A stretch of 64,000 bases of DNA from an uncultured Rhodospirillales bacterium (GCA_937926175.1 CALANV010000028.1:55725-119724); one strand, 5' to 3'; counted from the first letter of the stretch, positions 53,402 to 62,594 are shown. The notes: generated from the letters alone by a model not told the origin. Made by a program: numbers and translations.

Positions 53402-54682
53402 TCAATGCCCGAACAGTCTGGGCAGCGCCGTCGAGATGCTCGGGACGTAGCTGATGACCATCAGGACGGCGATGTTCGTCGCGATGAACGGCCAGATTCC
53501 GGCGATCACCGATTCGACCGGCTTGTTGAGCGTCGACGACGTCACGAACAGGTCCATCCCGAACGGCGGCGTGATCATGCCGATGCAGATGTTCAGACAG
53601 ACGACGAGCCCGAAATGGATCGGATCGATGCCGAGCGCCGTCGCCACCGGGTAGAGCGTCGGCACGAAGACCAGCAGGATCGAGTTCGGATCGATGAACA
53701 TGCCGGCGACCAGGAAGATCACGTTCACGATCAGCAGAAACACGACCCAGTTGACGTCATAGGCCTGCAGCAATGCGGTCAGTACGTCGGGCAGGCGCGC
53801 GAGCGTGATGAAGTACGAGATGAGCGAACCCATCGCGAGCAGGACGAACACGACCACCACCGTGACGGCACTGCTCTCGGCCACCTCGATCACCTGCCGC
53901 CAGGTGAGCGAGCGGTAGATGCCCATTTCGACCAGCAGGGCATAGGCGACGCCGACGGCGGCGGCCTCGGTCGCGGTGAAATATCCCGTATAGATGCCGC
54001 CGAGGATGACGACCGGCATGCCGAGGGCGAGGATTCCCGCCTTCAGGGCGTCGAGGCGCTCGGCCCGGCTCGCCCGCGGCGCGCGCCCCACGCCGCGACG
54101 CCACGTCTCGAGCTGCACCTGGATCATGAAGCCGATTCCCAGCACGATGCCGACGGCAAGGCCACCGGCGAACAAGGCGGCGATCGACGCACCGGTCAGC
54201 CAGCCGTAGATGATGAGCGTGATGCTCGGCGGAATCAGCAGCGCGCATTCCGCACTCGCGGCGATCAGCCCCAGCGAGAACTTCTGGCTGTAGCCGGCCC
54301 GCACGAGTTCGGGATTGAGCAGCCGGCCGAGTGCCGCCACGGTCGCAGGCGCGGAGCCGCACACCGCCCCGAACGTCATGCACGAGGCGACCGTCGTGTG
54401 ACCGATGCCGCCCGACACGTGGCCGAGGTTGCGCTTGATCAGATTCATCAGGCGCGCGGCGATGGTGCCGCGCGCCATGATGTCGGCCGCGAAAATGAAG
54501 AACGGGATGGCCAGCAGCGTCGAGACGTTGACGCCCGCCACCATCTTCTGCGCGACGACCATGTCGGGCATCATCGGCTGATAGATGAAGCGCGACAGCA
54601 CGGCCGGCACGCCCATCACGAGCAGCATCTCGAAGCCGAGCGCCAGCATGACGGCGGCCAGGAGACAGAGGAGTACGACCAT
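53402..54682 (-). CDS. dctM: TRAP transporter large permease DctM
   Basis: The 426-aa protein has about twelve helices and DctM family motifs: FIFAADIMARGTIAARLMNLIKRNLGHVSGGIGHTTVASCMTFGAVCGSAPATVAALG, LIPPSITLIIYG, and GMFIDPNSILLVFVPTLYP. It is the ion-coupled pore of a TRAP carrier. Follows dctQ by 13 bp. Confidence 0.95.
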   Translation of the reverse strand: MVVLLCLLAAVMLALGFEMLLVMGVPAVLSRFIYQPMMPDMVVAQKMVAGVNVSTLLAIPFFIFAADIMARGTIAARLMNLIKRNLGHVSGGIGHTTVASCMTFGAVCGSAPATVAALGRLLNPELVRAGYSQKFSLGLIAASAECALLIPPSITLIIYGWLTGASIAALFAGGLAVGIVLGIGFMIQVQLETWRRGVGRAPRASRAERLDALKAGILALGMPVVILGGIYTGYFTATEAAAVGVAYALLVEMGIYRSLTWRQVIEVAESSAVTVVVVFVLLAMGSLISYFITLARLPDVLTALLQAYDVNWVVFLLIVNVIFLVAGMFIDPNSILLVFVPTLYPVATALGIDPIHFGLVVCLNICIGMITPPFGMDLFVTSSTLNKPVESVIAGIWPFIATNIAVLMVISYVPSISTALPRLFGH

Positions 54683-54695
54683 CGTCGCGCCTTCC

Positions 54696-55205
54696 TCAGT
54701 GCTCCTGGCCGTGGTCGGCGATCGCGAAGCGGTTCGTCACGCCGAACAGCTCGAGCGCATAGCGCAGCGTCAGCAGTGCAAAACCGACCGGCAACGCGCC
54801 GTAGAGCCAAGCCATCGAGATGCCGAGGGTCGGGCTGATCTGCCCGCTGTTCATGACGAACAGCGTCAGATCGATCGCGATCTTGACGACGTAAAGGCTG
54901 AACACCAGCCCGACGATGTTGATCGCGAACCCCACGAAGCGGCGCGGCGCGGCGGACAGGCGGTCGAACAGCGCCGACATCGCGATGTGCCGGCCGCGTT
55001 CCAACGCGAGGCCGAGTCCGAGAAACACCAGCCACGCGAGACCGAAGAGTGCCGCCTCCTCGATCCAGGCGAACCTCGGGGCGTATACGGTCGCGAACTC
55101 CCGGACCAGCACGTTGAACACATAGGCCAAGGACATCGCGATCATGAGCAAAGCGATCGCGAGGCGCTCGACCCGGCGAAGGAGCCCCAGAATCTGCATG
55201 GCCAT
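54696..55205 (-). CDS. dctQ: TRAP transporter small permease DctQ
   Basis: The 169-aa protein has four helices and the DctQ pattern: ALLMIAMSLAYVFNVLVREF, FAWIEEAALFGLAWLVFLGLGLALERGRHIAMSALFDRL. ATG 55205 has GGGAGGTCACGTC upstream. An in-frame extension upstream is arginine- and proline-rich and rejected. Works with DctM and DctP. Confidence 0.92.
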   Translation of the reverse strand: MAMQILGLLRRVERLAIALLMIAMSLAYVFNVLVREFATVYAPRFAWIEEAALFGLAWLVFLGLGLALERGRHIAMSALFDRLSAAPRRFVGFAINIVGLVFSLYVVKIAIDLTLFVMNSGQISPTLGISMAWLYGALPVGFALLTLRYALELFGVTNRFAIADHGQEH

Positions 55206-55272
55206 GACGTGACCTCCCGTGGGAAGGCGGGGGCGCGGCGCCGCGACCGGTCCCGCGCGCCCCCGCCCCACG

Positions 55273-56301
55273 TCAGTTCGCGAGCCCGAGCCGCTTGAGC
55301 TCGTTCTCGTAGATTTCGATCGCCTTCTGGCCCTCGGCCCCGGCCCGCTCGAGATAGGCCTGGCGCGCCGGCGGGTACATGAGGGAACGCCACTGCGCGC
55401 GCTCGGCGTCGTCGAGCTCGCGCACGTTCATCCCGGCCTTCTTGACGATCTCCAGCGCCTGCTGACGCGCCTCCTCCTTCATCGCCTCGACCTCGGGACG
55501 GACCTCGAGGAACGCCTTCACGATCACGTCCCGATGCGACTCCGGCAGGCTCTTCCACCAGGCGGGATTGAACAGGACCACGTCCTCCATCGCGCCGTGC
55601 TGCGAGAGCACGAGGTTCTTCTGAACCTCGTAGTATTTCATGGTCGAGATCGTATCGAGCGGGTTCTCCTCGCCGTCGACAACGCCCGACTGCAGCGCCG
55701 TGTAGAGCTCGCTGAACGGAATCGACACGGCCGAAGCCCCGACGCCGTTGAACTGCTCGATCAGGATCTTCGAGTCCATGACGCGGAACTTCTGGCCCTT
55801 GAACGACTCGACCGAGGCCAGCGGCTTGTTCGACGTCATTTCCTTGCGGCCGTTCGGCCACAGCAGGATCGCGGTCAGGCCGCGCGACGAAAAGCTGTCG
55901 AGGATGAACTTGCCGAACGGGCCGTCGCGCAGCGCCTGCGCCTTTTCCTTGTCCTCGGGCAAAAGGAACGGCAGATCCAGCACCGACACGACCGGATTGA
56001 AGCCGCCGAGGAAGGCGGCCGGCATCACCGTACCCTCGATCGAGCCGAACTGCGTGCCTTCGACCATCTGACGCGCGTTGCCGAGCTGCGAGGCCGGGAA
56101 GAGCTTGAACTCCACCTCGCCGTTGGTCCGCTCCTTGACCAGCGCCGACACCTTCTCCAGGCCACGATGGCGGGGCTGGGTCGGCGCCTCGAGGTGGCCG
56201 ATCTTCGCCGTGTATTTTGCTTGTGCCCAGGCCGGCGCGGCGGTAATGGCCAGCGCCGCGGCAAGAGCGAGGTGAACGAATGCCCGTCTCGATGCACCCA
56301 T
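55273..56301 (-). CDS. dctP: TRAP transporter solute-binding protein DctP
   Basis: The 342-aa periplasmic receptor has a signal peptide ending near AWAQA, then TAKIGHLEAPTQPRHRGLEKVSALVKERTNGEVEFKLFPASQLGN, and the family region GQKFRVMDSKILIEQFNGVGASAVSIPFSELYTALQSGVVDGEENPL, which contains the conserved Arg that binds the ligand carboxylate. Start ATG 56301 is preferred; ATG 56319 also has a ribosome site. First gene of the operon, controlled by the two XRE-type sites upstream. Confidence 0.92.
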   Translation of the reverse strand: MGASRRAFVHLALAAALAITAAPAWAQAKYTAKIGHLEAPTQPRHRGLEKVSALVKERTNGEVEFKLFPASQLGNARQMVEGTQFGSIEGTVMPAAFLGGFNPVVSVLDLPFLLPEDKEKAQALRDGPFGKFILDSFSSRGLTAILLWPNGRKEMTSNKPLASVESFKGQKFRVMDSKILIEQFNGVGASAVSIPFSELYTALQSGVVDGEENPLDTISTMKYYEVQKNLVLSQHGAMEDVVLFNPAWWKSLPESHRDVIVKAFLEVRPEVEAMKEEARQQALEIVKKAGMNVRELDDAERAQWRSLMYPPARQAYLERAGAEGQKAIEIYENELKRLGLAN

Positions 56302-56372
56302 GCGTCCTTCTCCTTCCATGAAACCTCCCCGCAACCTCTGCTGGCACGGGGGCGAACATTTTTTGCGACGCC

Positions 56373-56408
56373 GTCTAATTCTTTAGACGAGCTAATTCTT
56401 TAGACGAG
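56373..56408. promoter_or_regulatory. Tandem operator pair at the TRAP/pyr-like operon promoter
   Basis: A perfect palindrome GTCTAATTCTTTAGAC (56373-56388) is followed by a 17-bp tandem copy of CTAATTCTTTAGACGAG (56375-56391 and 56392-56408). The second copy gives a slightly imperfect second palindrome. The same GTCTAA-N4-TTAGAC design recurs at 57396-57411 before the XRE gene. They lie about 70 bp upstream of dctP. Confidence 0.75.
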
Positions 56409-56451
56409 GCGCCGCCGAAGTCAAGGCACGTCTGCCGAGACCGCCACGTGC

Positions 56452-57348
56452 CTAGACCGCCACGCGCGCGGCACTAGCACGCTGCACCAGCCGCCGCAAG
56501 AAAACGGCCCCTTCGCGCCCCTTGTGGGCACGCCGCCAAAGACCGTCGACCATGCGCTGGTACAGCTCGACCGCCTCCGGCGCCGCCGTGACCATGGCGA
56601 CGCCCGTGCGGATGTTCGGCTGCTCGCCGAGCCGGAACGGGCTGACGCCGAGCCAAGTCGCATCGGCCTGGCGGAAAATCTGAAACGTCTGGTTGGGCAT
56701 CGGCTCCTCGACGACGCCGATCTGCACCCCGATGGGTTCGCGCTCCATCAGGGCCGCGATGTGTTCGACCTCCTCGGCGGCCGCACGGCGACGCTGTAGG
56801 TGAACCTCCGGGGGAAGATCGAACCGGCCCACCAGACCGATCCGCAGGAACCGCTCGATCTCCGCCGCCCCGATCAGGCTGACGATGCCGAGACGGCGCC
56901 GCGCCGCCGTCGCCTTCCGTTCGGTCAGGATGTCCATGATGGCGTCGATCTCGGCCTCGACGTCCGGGGTCCTGGCCGTGTCCGGGATCGCCTCGCGCAG
57001 CATCGTGCGCAGATGGTGCGGATATGCGTCGGAGGTCAGAAGATAGGAAACCGGCTCGAAATGGGCGATGACCTCGACCGCCTCCGCCTCGATCTGGCGC
57101 ATCCGCTCGAAATAGGCGACGGCGTTGCCGAAATATTCGACGCCGACGCCCAGGAGCGACGGCACCGACACGTCGAGCAGTTCGGCCAGGCGCTCCAGCG
57201 TCTCGATCTTCACGACCTCGCCCTTCTCGATCCGGAAGATCGCGGCACGCGACACTCCCAGCCGCTCGGCGACCTGCTCGGCCGTCAGTGACTTACCCAA
57301 GCGGTAGGCACGCAATCGTTGTCCGATGTCCTCGTATCGAATCGTCAT
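56452..57348 (-). CDS. XRE-family regulator of the TRAP/pyr-like operon
   Basis: The 298-aa protein has an N-terminal HTH (YEDIGQRLRAYRLGKSLTAEQVAERLGVSRAAIFRIEKGEVVKIETLERLAELLDV, about 5-60) and a C-terminal effector-binding region of about 200 residues (EYFGNAVAYFERMRQIEAEA and beyond, with FQIFRQADATWLGVSPFRLGEQPNIRTGVAMVT). ATG 57348 starts the conserved HTH; ATG 57390 would add 14 nonconserved residues and has no ribosome site. Matching palindromes before this gene and before dctP point to autoregulation plus control of the operon. Confidence 0.88.
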   Translation of the reverse strand: MTIRYEDIGQRLRAYRLGKSLTAEQVAERLGVSRAAIFRIEKGEVVKIETLERLAELLDVSVPSLLGVGVEYFGNAVAYFERMRQIEAEAVEVIAHFEPVSYLLTSDAYPHHLRTMLREAIPDTARTPDVEAEIDAIMDILTERKATAARRRLGIVSLIGAAEIERFLRIGLVGRFDLPPEVHLQRRRAAAEEVEHIAALMEREPIGVQIGVVEEPMPNQTFQIFRQADATWLGVSPFRLGEQPNIRTGVAMVTAAPEAVELYQRMVDGLWRRAHKGREGAVFLRRLVQRASAARVAV

Positions 57349-57395
57349 TCGGGGATCCCGTCGGCGGCAGGCGGCGACAGTCTGGCTCATGACCA

Positions 57396-57411
57396 GTCTA
57401 ATTTATTAGAC
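57396..57411. promoter_or_regulatory. XRE operator upstream of its own gene
   Basis: GTCTAATTTATTAGAC is a perfect palindrome (6-bp arms, 4-bp AT centre) matching the arms of the site at 56373-56388. It lies 47 bp upstream of the preferred XRE start. Confidence 0.75.
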
Positions 57412-57721
57412 GCAGCCACCAAGACTAGCCTGCATGCAAGTTCGCCGCCAGTCCGATCCCGGCTGATGCCGGCAAGGCGCGTCACGGGCCATCCCGGCCC
57501 GGCCCCGCCCCTTCCTGCCGTGCATGTCCGGCGGCCCCGATCCGCCGCAGGACGCGGGCGCCATGGGCAGGCAGCGGCACGGCAGGCGCGTCGCCCGTCA
57601 TCGGCGGCAGAGCGGAATACCCTTGCGAGGAGTCGAGGCGGAACCATTTGGCGACGCGTGCGGTTGCCTATGCGTGCGTCTTGATGACGCAAGTCAGCAT
57701 CGCCAACGCGATGAGGATCCC
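57412..57721. other. 310-bp gap between the XRE gene and the DEREA-repeat gene
   Basis: This is a divergent region without a recognised gene. Beyond the XRE operator at its left edge I see no repeat, RNA or terminator. An in-frame extension of the next gene back to 57524 is arginine- and proline-rich and not supported. Confidence 0.4.
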
Positions 57722-58219
57722 ATGGGCGAACGCGACGACAAGGGCATCGATCTTTCGGAGCTGCTGCATCAATCGGCCGAGCGGCAGACCGAACCCGTTC
57801 ATCGCGGCGACAATCCGCTGGACCGCCTGAGCGGTACCGGCAAGCCGCCTGTCGGCGCCATGCGGTCCACCGATGAAAGCGACGAACGCGAAGCTGACGA
57901 ACGCGAGGCCGACGAACGCGAAGCCGCGGCACGGGCCAGGTTCAGCGAGCTCGATCTCATCAACGCCTTCCTGGCGCTGAAGGGCTATGCACCGGCCCGC
58001 ATCGGCGCCGAGGGCAGCCCGGCGCCCAGCACCATCGTTTCGCACTCGGCCGGCGACAACCGGCCGGGCGTCGCGATCCGCAAGACGGCCGACGGCAAGT
58101 TCTCGTTCTTCGTGATCGAGCGTGCGACGCCGAGCAGCACCGCGACGAGCTATGGCTACGAGAATGTCGAGAGCCTGCCGCTCGTGCTCGCGATGATCGA
58201 CTGCCCGGACCGGTTCTAG
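57722..58219 (+). CDS. Hypothetical protein with DEREA tandem repeat
   Basis: The 165-aa protein starts at ATG 57722 with GAGG five bases upstream. Residues about 54-70 contain a pentapeptide repeated three times (DEREA), encoded by 15-bp tandem repeats at 57881-57925, forming a highly charged helix. The C-terminal half (FSELDLINAFLALKGYAPARIG, then PGVAIRKTADGKFSFFVIERATPSSTATSYGYENVESLPLVLAMI) looks like a small folded domain. No family recognised. Confidence 0.6.
   Translation: MGERDDKGIDLSELLHQSAERQTEPVHRGDNPLDRLSGTGKPPVGAMRSTDESDEREADEREADEREAAARARFSELDLINAFLALKGYAPARIGAEGSPAPSTIVSHSAGDNRPGVAIRKTADGKFSFFVIERATPSSTATSYGYENVESLPLVLAMIDCPDRF
57881..57925 (+). repeat. 15-bp unit repeated three times inside the coding sequence
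   Basis: The unit GACGAACGCGAAGCT occurs three times head to tail with one or two third-position changes, encoding DEREA three times. Copy number could vary by slippage without shifting frame. Confidence 0.85.
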
Positions 58220-58271
58220 GATCCGCCGCGCGCATGTCCCGGCTCGCCATCGCCGCGGCGGTCGATGCGAT

Positions 58272-58961
58272 TCAGCCGTCGCCGTCCGGATCGAAGCCGC
58301 ATGCGCGGAGCGCGCCGAGCATGTGCGCGGGCGGCGGCGCTTCGACCTGGATCGGCGCACGCGACTCTGCATATGGAATGACGACCGCGCGTGAATGGAG
58401 GTGCAGCGGCACATCGGCGGCAGGCGACGTGCCATAGACGGGATCGCCATGGACGGGACAGCCGAGCGCTGCGCAATGAACGCGGATCTGATGCGTTCGC
58501 CCTGTCCGTGGCCGCAACTCCAGCCACGACTGACCGGCCCCGTGCCCCAGCAGGCGATAGGCGGTGAGCGCCTTCTGGCCCGAAGGATCGGCTTCCATCC
58601 GCCAGCCCTTCGGCCCCGAGCGCTTCCTGAGCGGCAGATCGATGATGCCCTCCGCATCCGGCGGCGTGCCGTCGACCACGGCCCAGTAGATCTTTTCGAC
58701 CGAACCGGCCGCGAACAGCCCCATCAGGCGGCGCACCGCCTTGCGATGGCGGCCCAGCACGAGACAGCCGCTCGTGTCGCTGTCCAGCCGATGCGCGAGC
58801 ATCGGTGGCTGGCGAAAGCCGAACTTCAGCCACGGCAGCAGCGCCTCGAGATGATCGCGCGCGCGGGGGCCACCATGCACGGGCATGCCCGCCGGCTTGT
58901 CGATGACCAGCACATGCGCGTCGCAGTAGAGCACGCGGGCACGCAGCTCGTCGGGGGTCAT
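58272..58961 (-). CDS. RluA-family pseudouridine synthase
   Basis: The 229-aa enzyme isomerises uridine in rRNA or tRNA. It has the RluA catalytic motif HRLDSDTSGCLVLG with D60, the opening VLVIDKPAGMPVHGG, and RPRTGRTHQIRVHCAALGCPVHGDPVYG. No S4 domain is present, so it is the short RluA/TruC type. ATG 58961 gives the usual start just before the core. Confidence 0.92.
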   Translation of the reverse strand: MTPDELRARVLYCDAHVLVIDKPAGMPVHGGPRARDHLEALLPWLKFGFRQPPMLAHRLDSDTSGCLVLGRHRKAVRRLMGLFAAGSVEKIYWAVVDGTPPDAEGIIDLPLRKRSGPKGWRMEADPSGQKALTAYRLLGHGAGQSWLELRPRTGRTHQIRVHCAALGCPVHGDPVYGTSPAADVPLHLHSRAVVIPYAESRAPIQVEAPPPAHMLGALRACGFDPDGDG

Positions 58962-59224
58962 GTCGTCTTCGCGTCCTTGCGCCGTTCCCGCGGCCGGAGA
59001 GTTTCGTGGTCGCCGTCACTCTAGAGAAAACCGTCGGAAGGCCAAGGCGGATTTGCGCGACGCCGCCGCGAAGAAGCGAGGCGGAACGCAGGGCACGCGC
59101 GGCACGCCGACACGGTTGTGCGCATGGCCGAATTGGCGATAATCGCTGCCTGGCTCGCTTCGGGCCCGTGACCACGCGTGCAAGCGGCGATCGTGCAAGC
59201 GACAACAACGGAAGGGACGCGTCC

Positions 59225-60655
59225 ATGAAGAAGAATTTTGTCGCCGGCGAATGGATCGACGGCAGCGATGCCGTCGAGAACCGCAATCCATCGGACGTGA
59301 ACGACGTGATCGACGTCTACGCCCGCGCCGATGCGGAGACGACCCGCCGCGCCATCGCCGCCGCCAGGGCCGCGTTTCCGGAATGGTCGCGCGGATCCGT
59401 GCAGGCCCGCGCCGATGCGCTCGACAAGATCGGCAACGAGATTCTGGCGCGCAAGGAGGAACTCGGCCGCCTGCTGTCACGCGAAGAAGGCAAGACGCTG
59501 CCTGAAGGCATCGGCGAGGTCGTGCGCGCCGGACAGATCTTCAAGTTCTTCGCCGGTGAAGCGATCCGGATCCCGGGCGAGAAGCTCGCCTCCGTGCGTC
59601 CCGGCGTCGACGTCGAGATCACGCGCGAGCCGGTCGGCGTCATCGGCATCATCACGCCGTGGAATTTCCCGATCGCGATCCCGGCCTGGAAGATCGCGCC
59701 GGCGCTCGCCTATGGAAACTGTGTCGTGTTCAAACCGGCCGACCTCGTGCCTGGCTCCGCCTGGGCGCTCGCCGAGATCATCTCGCGCGCCGGCCTGCCG
59801 GCGGGCGTGTTCAATCTCGTCATGGGTCGCGGCTCGGTGGTCGGCCAGACCATCATCGACAGTCCCGACGTCGATGCGATCAGCTTCACCGGCTCGGTCG
59901 AGACCGGCCGCAAGGTCGCAGCCGACGCGGTCAAGCGCATGGCCAAGGTCCAGCTCGAGATGGGCGGCAAGAACCCGCTGGTCGTCCTCGACGACGCCGA
60001 TCTGGCCACGGCGGTGAACTGCGCGGTGCAGGGCGCCTTCTATTCGACCGGACAGCGTTGCACCGCCTCGAGCCGCCTGATCGTGACCAGCGGCATCCAC
60101 GACCGCTTCGTCGATGCGATGATCGAGAGAATGAAGGCGCTCAAGGTCGATGACGCGCTCGCCCAGGGCACCGACATCGGCCCCGTCGTCGATCAGGGAC
60201 AACTCGACAAGGATCTCGAATATGTCGAGATCGGCCGCAAGGAGGGTGCGAAGGTGGCCTATGGCGGCGAGCGGCTGAACCGCGCCAAGACCGGCTACTA
60301 CATGTCGCCCGCGCTGTTCACCGAGACGCGCAACGACATGCGGATCAACCGCGAGGAGATCTTCGGGCCGGTCGCGTCGGTCATTCGCGTCAAGGACTAC
60401 GAGGAGGCGCTCGCGGTGGCCAACGACACGCCGTACGGCCTGTCCGCCGGCATCTGCACCACCTCGCTCAAATACGCGAACCACTTCAAGCGCAACGCCG
60501 CGGCCGGCATGGTCATGGTCAACCTGCCGACCGCGGGCGTCGACTATCACGTGCCGTTCGGCGGCCGTAAGGGATCGAGCTACGGCCCGCGCGAGCAGGG
60601 CCGCTACGCCGTCGAATTCTACACGACGGTCAAGACCGCCTACAGCTTCTCGTGA
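59225..60655 (+). CDS. Aldehyde dehydrogenase (2-oxoglutarate semialdehyde dehydrogenase-like)
   Basis: The 476-aa NAD(P)-dependent enzyme has N147 in TPWNFPIAIPAWKIAPAL, the nucleotide loop FTGSVETGRKV, catalytic Glu245 in LEMGGKNP and Cys279 in GQRCTAS. The tail GGRKGSSYGPREQGRYAVEFYTTVKTAY resembles alpha-ketoglutaric semialdehyde dehydrogenases of sugar-acid oxidation pathways. ATG 59225 has GGAAGGGA upstream. It stands alone here; no sugar-acid dehydratase is adjacent. Confidence 0.92.
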   Translation: MKKNFVAGEWIDGSDAVENRNPSDVNDVIDVYARADAETTRRAIAAARAAFPEWSRGSVQARADALDKIGNEILARKEELGRLLSREEGKTLPEGIGEVVRAGQIFKFFAGEAIRIPGEKLASVRPGVDVEITREPVGVIGIITPWNFPIAIPAWKIAPALAYGNCVVFKPADLVPGSAWALAEIISRAGLPAGVFNLVMGRGSVVGQTIIDSPDVDAISFTGSVETGRKVAADAVKRMAKVQLEMGGKNPLVVLDDADLATAVNCAVQGAFYSTGQRCTASSRLIVTSGIHDRFVDAMIERMKALKVDDALAQGTDIGPVVDQGQLDKDLEYVEIGRKEGAKVAYGGERLNRAKTGYYMSPALFTETRNDMRINREEIFGPVASVIRVKDYEEALAVANDTPYGLSAGICTTSLKYANHFKRNAAAGMVMVNLPTAGVDYHVPFGGRKGSSYGPREQGRYAVEFYTTVKTAYSFS

Positions 60656-60720
60656 ACACGCCTGCCGCGGGCGCGACGTCTATGTGGCGTCGCGCGCCGG
60701 GCTATTCGTCGCATGTCAGG

Positions 60721-61515
60721 CTACTGGTGCGTGGCCAGAAAGGCTTCGACCAGCTGCTCCGATTTGCGGAGGGCACGGCGGTCGTAGAGCATCGGTCTGC
60801 CGCCGACGTCGTACCGGATGATCGGGCCGCGGTCCTGATCGAACGCATGGTAGACGCCCTCCAGGATGTGAGCCTCCAGATCGGGGCTGGTCTTGCGTTC
60901 GATGGCGACCTTGCATGATCTGACTTCAGCTTCTATCCCGTCGAGCGAGCCGATGACGACCATGGTCGGGAAGGTCAGGCGCTCCTCATAAGGGCAAGGG
61001 GCGTAGAGCGATATTGCCCCCTTGAAGCTTCGCCCGTCGCGGCTGAGCGACGGTCTGGTGGCAAGCATGTTGATGGTGAAGCCGCCGACCGAAAAGCCCA
61101 TGACGTAGACGCGGTTGGCGTCGATATCCGGCTGCGCGGCGAGATAGTCGAGCGCACCATAGGCGTCGGCGACCATCTCGCTTCGGGCGAAGTTGATCGG
61201 ATGCACGCTGTTGGGACACCGTCCCAACCCGCGCGAGCCGAACGAATCCACCGTCAGGACCGCATAGCCGCGTGCCGTCAGGAAATCGCTCCAGACGTTC
61301 GTATGCGGGTGGACGCCGGCGCAGGAGTGCAGCAGAACGACGGCGGGAAACGGCCCCTTGCCGTTCGGCTTTGCCAGGCTCGCGAACACTTCGCGCGTCT
61401 TGGTGCCGGGCTGATATTCGACGTTCTGGAACGAAACCTTGGCCCCGGTCGTCTGGCACGCGCTCAACGCCAGCGCCAGGGCGAACGACAGCGTCAATTT
61501 GCGTCCAATACGCAT
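60721..61515 (-). CDS. Dienelactone hydrolase-type lipoprotein
   Basis: The 264-aa alpha/beta hydrolase begins with a lipoprotein signal (FALALALSACQ, Cys20). Its core has FPAVVLLHSCAGVHPHTNVWSDFLTARGYAVLTVDSFGSRG, nucleophile GFSVGG (Ser rather than the Cys of true DLH), an acid in GSLDGIE, and the His in GVYHAFDQ. Such lipid-anchored hydrolases are widespread; substrate unknown. ATG 61515 follows a GGGGGG ribosome site. Confidence 0.85.
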   Translation of the reverse strand: MRIGRKLTLSFALALALSACQTTGAKVSFQNVEYQPGTKTREVFASLAKPNGKGPFPAVVLLHSCAGVHPHTNVWSDFLTARGYAVLTVDSFGSRGLGRCPNSVHPINFARSEMVADAYGALDYLAAQPDIDANRVYVMGFSVGGFTINMLATRPSLSRDGRSFKGAISLYAPCPYEERLTFPTMVVIGSLDGIEAEVRSCKVAIERKTSPDLEAHILEGVYHAFDQDRGPIIRYDVGGRPMLYDRRALRKSEQLVEAFLATHQ

Positions 61516-62081
61516 CTCGATATTCCCCCCATGAATGGCCGCTTGCCCGTGGAGCGGTCTGTCTTGCTTGACGTGTCTGTCTTGCTTGAATCGTCGTCCT
61601 CTGGGCCGGCCGTGGTCGCGATGCCACGGACAAATATGGCTCGGCAACCACGGGTTGCCGCCGTCCGGGCGATGCAAAGCCGTCATTGCCGGCGAAGCGG
61701 AAGAACAAGCGCGAGGCCGACTCCTTCACCGCGCCTGCGGCAAGTCCCGGGACCGTACAGCGCCGTCCCGCGTCGTCGACCGCCGGAGGACCGTGGGGCC
61801 AGCAGCGGGCACGGGCGGCGACGAGCGCGGCCGCCTTCAGGCGGCAGGTGGATGTGGATGAGGCGGAAAGTCAGTGGCGCATCGGCCCCATCGACCCGCG
61901 CCGCCGACGCCGGTCCGAACGATCGTGCTTGGCTGCGGCCGGCCCCGGAGGCCGGGTCGATCCATACCGAGTAGTTCTGGCAACTTTGCGGTATTTCGCG
62001 ACCGCTCACCCAAAGTAGTGATAGTCGAGGGGGGCGCCCATACCTTAAGTTATTAACATTGTTTGCGCTACGCTTGGCGGT
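61516..62081. other. 566-bp gap with a 15-bp direct repeat
   Basis: No gene is supported between the hydrolase and the PAS gene. A 15-bp unit GTCTGTCTTGCTTGA occurs at 61557-61571 and again at 61575-61589 (3-bp spacer, 18-bp period). The last 40 bp before the PAS gene (TTAAGTTATTAACATTG region, about 62045-62062) is AT-rich and promoter-like. A 110-codon rightward frame at 61686-62018 lacks family resemblance. Confidence 0.45.
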
Positions 62082-62594
62082 ATGTCCAGCTTTCGCGACG
62101 CACTCGGCTTTCCCCGGCTTCAGCAGCTGTACGACTATTGGTACCGCGTGCGCGGCACCCGCGACGTGCCGCTGCGAAGCGACATCGACCCGCTGGACAT
62201 GCGCGGCGTGCTCGGTCACGTCGTTCTCTTGGATGTCAAGCGCGATCCGATACGTTTCCGCTTCCGCTTGGTCGGGACCGAGCTTGCGCGCGTGCGGGGC
62301 GTCGATCTGACCGGCCGCTATATTGACGAGGCGAACGTCTTCTCCGCGCACGACGCGCTCATCCGATTCTATACCCGTACCGTGACGGAGCCCTGCATCG
62401 GGCTGCAGCGGGGGCCCGACAAGCTGGTCGACGCGCGGATCGGCTGCATGTTCCGGTTGGCCCTGCCGATGTCGTCCGACGGGCGCGCGATCGACATGAT
62501 CCTGGGCGGATTCGAGTATCGTCGGACCAGCGACGGCTGCACCTATACGGAGATCTACGAGCCGCTGTCGCCGCCGCGTGGCAGCGACAACTGA
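62082..62594 (+). CDS. PAS_5-type PAS domain protein
   Basis: The 170-aa protein matches the stand-alone PAS family of alphaproteobacteria (PAS_5): LQQLYDYWYRVRGTRDVPLRSDIDPLDMRGVLGHVVLLDVKRDPIRFRFRLVGTELARVRGVDLTGRYID, then YTRTVTEPCIGLQRG and LPMSSDGRAIDMILGGFEY. The ligand is unknown and no output domain is attached. An AT-rich promoter pocket precedes the ATG. Confidence 0.85.
   Translation: MSSFRDALGFPRLQQLYDYWYRVRGTRDVPLRSDIDPLDMRGVLGHVVLLDVKRDPIRFRFRLVGTELARVRGVDLTGRYIDEANVFSAHDALIRFYTRTVTEPCIGLQRGPDKLVDARIGCMFRLALPMSSDGRAIDMILGGFEYRRTSDGCTYTEIYEPLSPPRGSDN

Noticed and set aside
61686..62018. A 110-codon rightward frame before the PAS gene
   Set aside because: It is Arg- and Ala-rich with no domain, and overlaps equally long frames on the other strand.
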